Assembly: GCA_020852855.1 (NCBI GenBank)
Contig: JADZAA010000029.1
Coordinates: 1 to 35,797, forward strand
Direction of reading: 5' to 3'
Source: Bacteroidota bacterium
Lineage (GTDB): Bacteria > Bacteroidota > Ignavibacteria > Kapaibacteriales > UBA961
Length of the DNA: 35,797 bases
Positions 8,398-16,800 of this stretch are shown here, in pieces. Made by a program: the position numbers and the translations under genes. The notes beneath the pieces were generated by a model that saw nothing but the letters and a program-made list of their open reading frames with translations, searched no databases and was not told the DNA's origin. How positions within the stretch are numbered: the stretch's first letter is position 1; every line of letters starts with the position of its first letter.

Positions 8398-8548
8398 TAA
8401 CAAGGTATTGCCGAAAGCGGGACTAAACGGCTTCCCCGCCTGCCGGACGGGCAGGGATTAGACTCTTGTGCAAGGTTAACATTCGTTCTTCGATTGAACT
8501 TTCGCGCTAAAAATCCCCGCCTTCGGCAATACCCGAACCGATAGTGGT
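8398..8548. repeat. Cassette-spacer repeat, copy A (attC-like)
   Basis: An 18-base arm at 8404-8421 (ggtattgccgaaagcggg) pairs with 8516-8533 at 17 of 18 positions, closing a ~95-base interior. The right half (8481-8521: ttcgttcttcgattgaac, then gctaaaaatccccgcc) is shared with copies C, D and F. It begins with TAACAAGG just after the nuclease gene. The long imperfect palindrome, its place after the gene and its conserved ends resemble an integron attC site. An extra GC-rich hairpin sits inside. Confidence 0.7.
8439..8455. repeat. GC-rich mini-palindrome inside copy A
   Basis: cctgcc-ggacg-ggcagg is a 6-bp stem with a 5-nt loop. It lies where copies C, D and F carry the (c/t)ttcgattgaa segment, so copy A seems to have a replacement or insertion here. 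Short GC-rich REP-like palindromes of this kind are common in Bacteroidota genomes. Confidence 0.5.
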
Positions 8549-8584
8549 CAGTTTAAAAAGACAACCCAAAACAAAGGCCGTAAT

Positions 8585-9208
8585 ATGAAATGGTATGACA
8601 TTTTTTCAAGTTTTTATGACAACTCTTTAGAGAAACTATATTTCAGCAGCCGAAAAAGAGCGATTGAATTATTAGACCTAAAAGATAATCAAACCGTTAT
8701 TGATATAGCATGTGGAACCGGAGCTAATTTCAAACATATAAAAGCAAGTAACGACAAGGTTATACTATACGGAACGGACTATTCAGAAGGTATGCTTAAA
8801 AAAGGACAGGGCTCGATTAGAAGAAATTCTTGGGCAAACATCTTCCTATTTCAAGCAGACGCCCGAGAATTAAACTTGACTTCTATTGAAAAATATACTA
8901 ACAAAAAATTAAGATTTGACAGAGTAATTTGCGTCCTTGGATTGTCAGTTATTCCGGAATGGGAAATGGTATTAGACAATTTGGTGGGGCTACTTAATGA
9001 AAACGGAAAAATAGTAATCGTTGACGTTTTTACCGAAAAAAGAACTTTGAATACTTGGATAGTTGAAAAAGTTGCAAAGGCTGACCTTAGCCGTAAAATA
9101 TGGCAGACACTTGAAACAAAGACAGAAAATTTTCATCAAGAATATTTACCGGTAAAGGAAAGTAAGGTTGGTGGAAAACTATTTGTAGCAGTTGGAACCA
9201 GGCGCTAA
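8585..9208 (+). CDS. Class I SAM-dependent methyltransferase (UbiE-like)
   Basis: The 207-residue product has SAM-binding motif I TVIDIACGTGANF (around residues 37-49), an acidic strand-2 end (LYGTDYSEGM) and motif II/III regions (FDRVICVLGLSVIP, NENGKIVIVDVF). This fits the small-molecule methyltransferase type related to UbiE and Methyltransf_11/25 families. The substrate cannot be told. It is alone in its unit, between repeat copies A and B, on the same strand as the upstream restriction-modification genes. AT-rich codon use and this placement mark it as cargo of accessory block 1. Confidence 0.8.
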   Translation: MKWYDIFSSFYDNSLEKLYFSSRKRAIELLDLKDNQTVIDIACGTGANFKHIKASNDKVILYGTDYSEGMLKKGQGSIRRNSWANIFLFQADARELNLTSIEKYTNKKLRFDRVICVLGLSVIPEWEMVLDNLVGLLNENGKIVIVDVFTEKRTLNTWIVEKVAKADLSRKIWQTLETKTENFHQEYLPVKESKVGGKLFVAVGTRR

Positions 9209-9217
9209 AAATAAAGC

Positions 9218-9240
9218 CTATCGCTAACAAGGTATTGCGA
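9218..9240. repeat. Truncated cassette-spacer repeat, copy B
   Basis: The 14 bases taacaaggtattgc at 9225-9238 exactly repeat 8398-8411, the left end of copy A, and both lie shortly after a stop codon. The rest of the element is missing; the sequence changes to unrelated DNA beside the convergent ATPase gene. The pair of direct repeats defines an 827-base unit containing the methyltransferase gene. Confidence 0.65.
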
Positions 9241-9356
9241 AAATAAAATTATCTATGTTTGCACTTAACGGCATAATTATTTACCCGATAATTATTTTTC
9301 TGCCGATATGTTGCGCCTGCGGCATTGTTATTTTTCAGGAATTTCGTTGCAATAAA

Positions 9357-11441
9357 TTACAGAAGATATTCTTCCATAAATACGCGGAAATTAAGCGAGC
9401 GGCACATACGCTTTGCGAGTGCCAGATATGGAATGGATTTTTTCGGATTAAGTTTTCTGAGTAAATTGCCTATATTGCTCACGGTAAGAAGTTGATATTC
9501 TTGCCCTATTGATGATGCTATTTTTGCTGCACGGCGCAACTCGTTCCATGCCGCGTCTGTTTCGTTACGTTGCAACCGTATAAGTGCCAGCGCGTTATAC
9601 GCCAAACATTCGGCCGGGGCATCGGGGAAACTCCGCAAAATATCAAGTGCTTTACGACAAAGTTTCTCGGCCTCGTCATTCTCTCCGAGTTCTGTGTGAG
9701 CGCGAGTACCCAAAACAAATAGTACGGCACGCTCCTCCGATAGTAATCTTTGCTTGTAAATATCTGCGTAATGCCTTGATTTATCGGCAGCCTCGCTATA
9801 TGTGCCACTTGTTATATACCCGATTATTTCACGTTGTATTGCGGGAAAATCCATAGGAATATCGTCGCCTGTTATAGCATCGTCAGGGGCATTTGAGCTA
9901 TTGTCGAGTATTCTTTCTGTAGCAATTTCGCTATCGCCTTTCTCTGTTTCCTCACTTTTGATTTTAGCAATTGCCGACTCTCCGAAAATAGTAGCATAAC
10001 GGGCAAATACCTCTTGTGCCAACGCATCATCGCCGGCCGCTTCTGCGCTTTTAGCAGCTTCAATCAATATTTCTTTTGTAGCAGATGCATCGTCTGCTTC
10101 GGAATTATGGGCAACCAAATAAGGCATAATATTCAAACGCTCTGCCGGATTTTCAATGTCTTGCAAGGTCTTGTCCAATAGCGAGGCGACCTGCCTATGC
10201 AAGGCTACGCTTTCTTCATATTCGAGCGAATTTCGGAAAAATTGATAGTAAAATTCCTGTGTAAATTCATACACGGTAGTTTTTACACCATAGCGACGCT
10301 TCGAGCCCAAACTGCGAATAATCCCTGTTCGACGTTGCAATGAGCGGAGTTTACGAACAGTAGTCAAAGCATCAACATTCATCAAAGCCGACATAATGTT
10401 TACCGTTGGCTCCATTCCCTCTACGCTGCACAATGCCAATATTGTGCGGTCATCGTCGGAAAGCTTTTCCACAAGTTTCGAAAAGGCGGCGTGTATGGAT
10501 GGCGGCAGAATATCGGATGCGGCCGCATCTTCGCGCATGGAGCCGTCGCCGGCAAAAGGCGGGTACTGCTGAAAATATCGCAAGTATTCTACGACAAGCG
10601 ACGGTATTCCGCTGGTGCGTTCGGCAAGCCAACGCTCAAACTGCGGATTTCGGCCGTAATCCGGCAAATACATTGCACAGCAATCACCCAACTCGGCAGG
10701 TGAAAAAACTGTAAGTTCCGTATGAAAGTAACGCTTGTCGTCGGCTTTAAAGCGTTTTAAAATCTGCAATAGCGGCGATACAGCCGTTTCTACACCGGTA
10801 GGAGAATATCCTACAACAACCATAAGCGGAAGCGTTTGAACGGCATCGTAGAGTTTGCTTAACAATTCAACCGATTGCGCATCGGCGAAGTGCGTTGAAT
10901 CCAACAGAAGAATAAGCGGGCGATTTTGTGCGTATTGTATAATAAAATCAAACATTTCCGAAATTACACCGCCTTGCGGCCCGGCCATTTGGTCGGCATC
11001 TTTTTTCTCGCGTTTATAGTCGCGCACATCGCGGGCAATTTCCTTCGCGGCAAAGAAAACATCGCCTACCCATGGCATTGCTGAAAGCAATGAGACACCG
11101 ATATTGAGAACAAGTCGCTTTTCGGCCGATTTTTTCTCACGGTCGGCCAATGTTTCGGCAACTCGCAAGAACGGATACAGCGATTGCAACGAACCTATGT
11201 GAAAGCCTCCAACAGGTGCCTGACACTCCGCATAAGCAATAACGGGCGACGATATAGCCGAGGCGTTTTCCTGCTCGAAAAATCTAAGGAAAGACGAAAC
11301 TCCGTAGCCGGATTCGGCCGAAATAGTTATCATGGAGCCGGCCTTTTTATCGCGTAATTTATCGCGGCATTCTTTCAGCAATGCCAATTGCTTACCGCGC
11401 CCCACCAATCGTATTGGCTTAGATTCGTTTCCGTTAGCCAT
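9357..11441 (-). CDS. STAND/AAA_16-like protein with degenerate ATPase motifs and TPR region
   Basis: This 694-residue protein has the layout of AAA_16/STAND regulators: an N-terminal RLVGRGKQLALL lead-in, a P-loop region at ~41-50, a Walker B region at ~176-187, a helical middle and C-terminal TPR-like helices (~540-694). The P-loop reads AESGYGVSS where active relatives have G-x-x-G-x-G-K-S/T, so the ATP-binding lysine is valine. Walker B reads LILLLDSTHFAD where relatives have LDDLHWAD, so the second aspartate is serine. It is thus likely a pseudo-ATPase or scaffold. The upstream membrane-protein gene ends 49 bases before its start on the same strand, which suggests an operon. It converges with accessory block 1. 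Confidence 0.75.
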   Translation of the reverse strand: MANGNESKPIRLVGRGKQLALLKECRDKLRDKKAGSMITISAESGYGVSSFLRFFEQENASAISSPVIAYAECQAPVGGFHIGSLQSLYPFLRVAETLADREKKSAEKRLVLNIGVSLLSAMPWVGDVFFAAKEIARDVRDYKREKKDADQMAGPQGGVISEMFDFIIQYAQNRPLILLLDSTHFADAQSVELLSKLYDAVQTLPLMVVVGYSPTGVETAVSPLLQILKRFKADDKRYFHTELTVFSPAELGDCCAMYLPDYGRNPQFERWLAERTSGIPSLVVEYLRYFQQYPPFAGDGSMREDAAASDILPPSIHAAFSKLVEKLSDDDRTILALCSVEGMEPTVNIMSALMNVDALTTVRKLRSLQRRTGIIRSLGSKRRYGVKTTVYEFTQEFYYQFFRNSLEYEESVALHRQVASLLDKTLQDIENPAERLNIMPYLVAHNSEADDASATKEILIEAAKSAEAAGDDALAQEVFARYATIFGESAIAKIKSEETEKGDSEIATERILDNSSNAPDDAITGDDIPMDFPAIQREIIGYITSGTYSEAADKSRHYADIYKQRLLSEERAVLFVLGTRAHTELGENDEAEKLCRKALDILRSFPDAPAECLAYNALALIRLQRNETDAAWNELRRAAKIASSIGQEYQLLTVSNIGNLLRKLNPKKSIPYLALAKRMCRSLNFRVFMEEYLL

Positions 11442-11490
11442 GCCGTAATCTCAATTATTCCGTTCTGCGAATGATATTCCGATAAAAATC

Positions 11491-12489
11491 CTAACGCGGC
11501 CGCGAAGCAAAAGCCCGCAGCAGGTTTTCCGCATCTTCTCCGCCCTGCACGCCGCCCGTGCTGCCAAACATATCGCCGGATCCCGCACTCGTCAGTTCAT
11601 CGCCGCTATTATCCTCTTGTTTGGAATACAACAGCATTACGGCATAAGTTACCAACAAAATAAATTCCAAACCGAGTGCGAATAAAATAACCGACGGCTC
11701 GGATGGCGGAATAAATTTAAGCCCGCGAATGCCGATAATAATAATCAACAATGCGGCACCGATATACACAAGCCCAAGCACCGCATTGCTATATTGCACC
11801 GTAAAATACTGCCGCATATAGAATTTAATTCCGTCGTGCGCGTGTATTATTTGGCCGAACAGACCGTATTCACGCCATAATGCTGCCCGGCGCAATGTTT
11901 CCACGTCATTGTAAGGCATACCAATTCCGTCTGCATAATCATGCAATTCACGTGCATCGGCCGTTTTCAGCGCGTCGACTATTTCGCGCAATTCCGCATC
12001 TGTATGCTCGCCGTAAAGCGCACGAGCAATTTTATCGAGAGAATTAACTACCTCACGTTCGATTTTTTGCCTTAGAAGCCCCATTTTCTGCGGCAATAAA
12101 GTAGTAAAAAATGCAGCAAAGCCGAACGAAAATGCAATTACTACAGGCGCGAGCGAAATTATGGGGCTGAAAATATACTCGGCTTCGAGTGTTTCGCCCG
12201 GACGGCCGGTAGGCGCATCGTCAATCAGTATTGCCCATCGGTAGTATGCGTCCGTCGCTGTCAATTCCAAGCGATTCGCACCGGAAACCTTGTATTTAAC
12301 CGATGAACCGTCGCGCACCACATGAGCATGAAGGAATTTCTCGAAAAATACTTCCACCGTAGGCGTAACTATAAACATCTGAATAATATAGCCGGTTAAT
12401 GCGACTAATATCCCGAACACGATAAATTGTACGGTAGAGTGTTTGCTGAGTTCAAAATACGATGTTGTGCCGGTAGTTTCGGAAGACAT
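11491..12489 (-). CDS. Four-helix membrane protein of unknown function
   Basis: The 332-residue product is not recognised. Hydrophobic segments predict transmembrane helices at about 19-41, 108-132, 233-255 and 265-288. A soluble loop at ~42-107 lies between helices 1 and 2, and a larger one at ~133-232 between helices 2 and 3; the latter is charged and helical. The C-terminal 40 residues are Gly/Ser/Asp-rich and probably cytoplasmic. It is the first gene of a two-gene operon with the degenerate STAND-like protein, so the two may form a membrane-attached complex; that is inference. It is divergently oriented to the SDR gene, with about 200 bases between them. Confidence 0.7.
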   Translation of the reverse strand: MSSETTGTTSYFELSKHSTVQFIVFGILVALTGYIIQMFIVTPTVEVFFEKFLHAHVVRDGSSVKYKVSGANRLELTATDAYYRWAILIDDAPTGRPGETLEAEYIFSPIISLAPVVIAFSFGFAAFFTTLLPQKMGLLRQKIEREVVNSLDKIARALYGEHTDAELREIVDALKTADARELHDYADGIGMPYNDVETLRRAALWREYGLFGQIIHAHDGIKFYMRQYFTVQYSNAVLGLVYIGAALLIIIIGIRGLKFIPPSEPSVILFALGLEFILLVTYAVMLLYSKQEDNSGDELTSAGSGDMFGSTGGVQGGEDAENLLRAFASRPR

Positions 12490-12692
12490 AGATATATAAT
12501 GATTTTCGTAGTTTGACCAAGGCTCCTATGGGCAACTTGCGCCCGAAACTGCGTTTTTTTTTGTAGTTTTCGCAGAATCTCGCTGTTTGTCGGCAAATAA
12601 TTATTACGCTTTAATCGTAGCAATAATTAAGCCGAATTATCGTGAAAGTGCAAAACAATGCACGGCGAGCCGACAGTCCAACACAAAAAAAT

Positions 12693-13457
12693 ATGAAAAT
12701 AGAAGAATTTGAACGCGGATTATCCGACCGCGTCGCCATTGTTACCGGTGCCGCCATCGGTAACGGACGTGCTTTCTGCGAACGACTTGCAGAAGCAGGA
12801 GCAAAAATAGTTATAGCCGACATAGCCGATGCAACTCACGTGGTTGATGCCATTCGTTCTGCCGGCGGCGAGGCCGTCGCTATTCGCGCAGATTGCTCCA
12901 ATCCCGATGATGCAGCAACACTTGCAAAAACTGCAACAGACCATTTCGGACGCATTGACATACTCGTGCATAATGTCGGTATGTACGACGAAGAGCCGTT
13001 TGAGCTTATTACTTTCGCACAGTGGAAAAAAGTAATGGAAGTAAATCTCGACACGCTTTTTCTGACTGTCCAGGCAGTATTGCCCGCAATGAAAGAAAAC
13101 GGTTTTGGAAGAATCATAACTTTATCGTCGAACACGGTTTGGCTCGGCACTCCGTACTTGGCGCATTATGCCGCCGCAAAAATGGGTGTTATCGGCTTCA
13201 CGCGCTCTCTCGCTGCAGAGGTCGGCCGCTACGGCATTACGGTCAATGCAATTTCGGTAGGATTGACCGCCACGCAAAAACCTGATGATTCGGGGCGTTC
13301 ATCAACAATACTGCCGCATATTTTGCCGCAGCAAGCGGTTCACCGCGCTGACGAACCGCATGATATTGCCAATGTTGTGGCATTTCTCGCACTTCCCGCA
13401 TCGGGAATTATCACGGGGCAAACCATTAACGTAGACGGCGGCGCGGCACGGCATTAA
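12693..13457 (+). CDS. Short-chain dehydrogenase/reductase
   Basis: The 254-residue product is a classical SDR. It has the cofactor-binding TGxxxGxG motif (TGAAIGNG, about residues 17-24), the structural HNVG motif in place of NNAG, a serine in the SSNTVW segment and the catalytic YxxxK (YAAAK). It ends with INVDGGAARH, typical of FabG-like enzymes of this length. It would oxidise or reduce an alcohol/ketone substrate using NAD(P)H; the substrate is unknown. I prefer the ATG at 12693; an in-frame GTG at 12642 would add 17 residues that do not look like family sequence. An AtuA-C-like gene follows after 62 bases, so the pair may act in one catabolic pathway. Confidence 0.85.
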   Translation: MKIEEFERGLSDRVAIVTGAAIGNGRAFCERLAEAGAKIVIADIADATHVVDAIRSAGGEAVAIRADCSNPDDAATLAKTATDHFGRIDILVHNVGMYDEEPFELITFAQWKKVMEVNLDTLFLTVQAVLPAMKENGFGRIITLSSNTVWLGTPYLAHYAAAKMGVIGFTRSLAAEVGRYGITVNAISVGLTATQKPDDSGRSSTILPHILPQQAVHRADEPHDIANVVAFLALPASGIITGQTINVDGGAARH

Positions 13458-13519
13458 TCCGGATTTATTTAATTTTAAATCAAGTTCAGAAAAGTATTTT
13501 CATAACTTTCAAAAAATCA

Positions 13520-13852
13520 ATGAAAACAATACCTTTATCGAAAATCGCACATGCTCGCAGCGGCGACAAAGGAGATGCGGCAAATTGCGGCGTCATAGCT
13601 TATCGCGAAGATTTGTATCCGATTTTGCGCGACACACTAACAACCGAACGTGTAAAGCGTCATTTTGCCGGGCTGACTCTCGGCGAAGTAGAACGTTACG
13701 AATTGCCTAATCTGTGGGCAGTAAATTTTGTATTGCACAATACGCTCGGCGGCGGCGGCACAGTTTCGCTTAAACTCGACGCACAAGGCAAAACTATCGC
13801 TTCGGCTATACTTATGATGGAAATTGAAATCCCCGACAATATTGTCGTCTGA
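13520..13852 (+). CDS. Stand-alone AtuA C-terminal-like domain protein
   Basis: This 110-residue protein resembles the C-terminal domain of AtuA/DUF1446 proteins of acyclic terpene utilisation. The opening ARSGDKGDAANCGVIAY and the later segment LPNLWAVNFVLHNTLGGGG are characteristic. In many genomes this domain is a separate small gene beside an SDR, acyl-CoA enzymes and the large DUF1446 subunit. Here the SDR is adjacent but the large subunit is not visible. Biochemical activity is not established for the isolated domain. It lies 62 bases after the SDR gene and 44 before the large vWA protein gene. Confidence 0.75.
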   Translation: MKTIPLSKIAHARSGDKGDAANCGVIAYREDLYPILRDTLTTERVKRHFAGLTLGEVERYELPNLWAVNFVLHNTLGGGGTVSLKLDAQGKTIASAILMMEIEIPDNIVV

Positions 13853-13896
13853 CGCTATCGCGCCCGCCCGACAATTTTCACCAAAAAGGGCAAATA

Positions 13897-16800
13897 ATGC
13901 GCAGTTTTATATTTATTGCAGCTGTTGTTGTGTCATTCGCCAATGCAACGGCACAACAACTTTACACGAATGCGCCCGATTATCGGGCGTTTCCGACGAT
14001 TGAAGCAAAAATATACGTTTTCGATTCGCTTGGCAGACTAATTCGTCCACTTTCCGCGTCGGACTTTATTGTGCATGAGGATAATATCCAGCGTAATGCA
14101 ACTCTCGTATACTGCCCTCCCGCCACTCCCGAACCTATTTCGGCCGTTTTAATGCTCGACGTGTCGAGTTCTATGAACGAGCCGACCGGTGCTACTCGGC
14201 TTGATATGGCAAAATCGTCGGCCGTTGCATTTATAGAAGCCTTATCGGACGGCGTTAATGAATGTGCGATAGGCAGTTTCGATGATGTAAGTTATATCAA
14301 TCAAGACTTCACTTCCGATAAATCGGCTCTGCTTTCCGCAGTTGCCGATCTGAAACCTTTGCTCGGCACAAATTACGACGAGGCATTGCTGAATCCCCCA
14401 AGCGGCGCACTTGAAATTGCAAAAACAGGCAAGTACAAAAAAATCGTCGTTTTCTTGACCGACGGACTTGGAGAAGGAAACGAGCAAGCAATTGTCGCTC
14501 GTGCAAAATCTATAGGCGCAACGATTTACTGCATAACTGCAGGGCTGCCTATGCCGGATATTTTGCGAAATATATCCTCGAAAAGCGGCGGCGAATGCTT
14601 CGAAAATATTACCTCAAAAACAGAAGCGATTGCAATTTTTCGTGCGATTTTACAACAGTCTATTGGCGTTCAACCATGCATTTTGCGCTGGCAGAGCGAT
14701 TTTGGTTGCAATGATTCATTGAGAATTTGCGACATATCCGTTCCGGCACTCGCCTTATCCGCTCGTACTTATTACACACCACCGCCGAATTATGTTGCCC
14801 GACTAATTGCAAACCCTGACGAAATATCTTTTGGCGAAGTCGTGCCAAATACAATCATTACTAAGGAATTTACCCTTACGGCTCAAGGCAAAGCCATAAC
14901 CATACGCAATATTTCATCGTCATTTCCATCATTTTCATTGCAACCGCCGCCTTCTTTTCCATTTACGATTACAGCCGGCAACTCGCGCAAATTTACAGTT
15001 CAATTCGCTCCGGCAGATTCTTTTTTTCGTTCGGCTGATTTGAAAATAGAAACAGACCTTTGCCCCGCAGAAGTTTTTCTGACCGGCGGCTTCACAGGGA
15101 AATTTCCTATTCCGCCCGATATAAATCTGATACGTCCGAACGGCAGCGAAAAATTCATAGTCGGCAATATAGAACAGCTTTCATGGAAAGGCGTAACTCC
15201 ACAAGACAGCGTAAGGTTGGACTATTCTCTTGACAACGGGGAAACGTGGAATTTTATTGCCGATGCCGCCGGATTACGTCATAATTGGCGAATACCGAAC
15301 ACGCCGAGCGATTCTTGTATAGCCCGCGTTACTCATTCGGCAGGCAATATTAAATCGAATAAAGCCGTAAAAGTTTTAACGCTTGCAGCGCATACGAACA
15401 CGGTGCAATGCGCCTCTTTGGTGCCGGACGGCTCTATGCGGGCGGCAACCGCCTCGAGCGATGGTACTGCCATTATTTGGAACATACGTAACGGCACTCA
15501 GATTGCTGTTTGCACGGGGCATACGGGTACAATTCGCCATGTTGAATTTTCGGCAGACGGCACACGGCTAATCACCGGCGGCACCGACGGCACGGCACGA
15601 ATTTGGAATACAGCCGATGCAACGCAAACACAAATTTTGCTTGGTCATACAGCACCGGTTTGGGCCGCAACGCTTTCACCGGACGGACGATTCGCGCTTA
15701 CAGGTTGCGACGACGGCACAATACGCTTGTGGAACACGGCAATGGAATCCACAACTAAGATTCTCACCGGACACACTAATCGAGCCTATAGCGTAAAATT
15801 CAGCCCTAACGGAACTTCGGCAATATCCGCCGGAGGCGACAGATCTGTGCGAATATGGAATTTGACCAATGGCAACGAAATTCCGCCTGCTTTCAATTTG
15901 CACGAAAATTCTGTTCGCACTTGCTCCTTTTCACCGGACGGACGCAAAGCAGCCAGCGGTGGAAGTGATAATGTCGTTTATATTTGGGATACGTCTAATA
16001 GATTGCCGATTTACAATTTGACGGGACATACTGCGGCAGTTCTATCGCTTGCATGGAGTTCGGACGGAACTCGCTTGCTAACCGGCGGCGAAGACGGGCG
16101 CGTTATAGTTTGGGACGCTTTGACGGGAACACAATCTCTCACGCTTCCCCCCTACCCGGACGCAGTTACTTCTGTCGGTTGGAATAAAACAGGCGATACA
16201 ATTATAGTTGCCGGCGGAAACACAGCCGATATTTGGGCAATTCGTACAACATCTTCACAACAAGATGAATCGAACGCGACTTGGTCTATTGTACGACCGA
16301 CATTAAACGCAGGTAATGCAGATTTCGGAAATGCAGTAATAGGAGCAATCAAAGATTCTATTTTACACCAAGTGCTTATAAATCCGGGCAATTATACTGC
16401 CGAAATTACGGGAATGGCGATAATCGGCACCGACAAATCGGATTTTTCCGTTATTTCCGGCGGTACGCCATTTTCTCTCGAAGCCGGCAGAAGTCATTCG
16501 GCAGAAATTCGTTTCTGTCCGCAAGCAGCCGGTTTGCGCAATGCTTCACTAATGTTTTTCACATCTTACGGCGACACTTTGCAATGTCCGCTTTCCGGTA
16601 TAGGCGTTCAGCCTGCTATTGTTCTCGAAACTCCGCTAATTGATTTCGGCGTGGTTGAAATTGGTCAAACTAAGGACACCGCCGTTACTGTTATAGTTCG
16701 CAATCTTGGCGCAACGGCTGTTATACTTACTCCCACGAAGCAACTTGGCCCGGACACATCTCATTTTTCAATAGTTAATCCGTTGCCCTTTCTATTACAA

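Noticed and set aside
8385-8584. Copy A as an intrinsic terminator or insertion-sequence end
   Set aside because: The arms are ~95 bases apart with no U-tract, unlike a terminator, and there is no transposase or target-site duplication, unlike an insertion sequence.
9255-9464. 69-codon + strand ORF after the small methyltransferase
   Set aside because: About half lies antisense to the 3' end of the STAND-like gene; its sequence shows no family signal and no ribosome binding site. It lies beyond the last spacer copy.
15385-16240. Possible DNA tandem repeat
   Set aside because: The periodicity is from WD40 blades at protein level; at DNA level the copies are too diverged to be a tandem repeat or CRISPR array.
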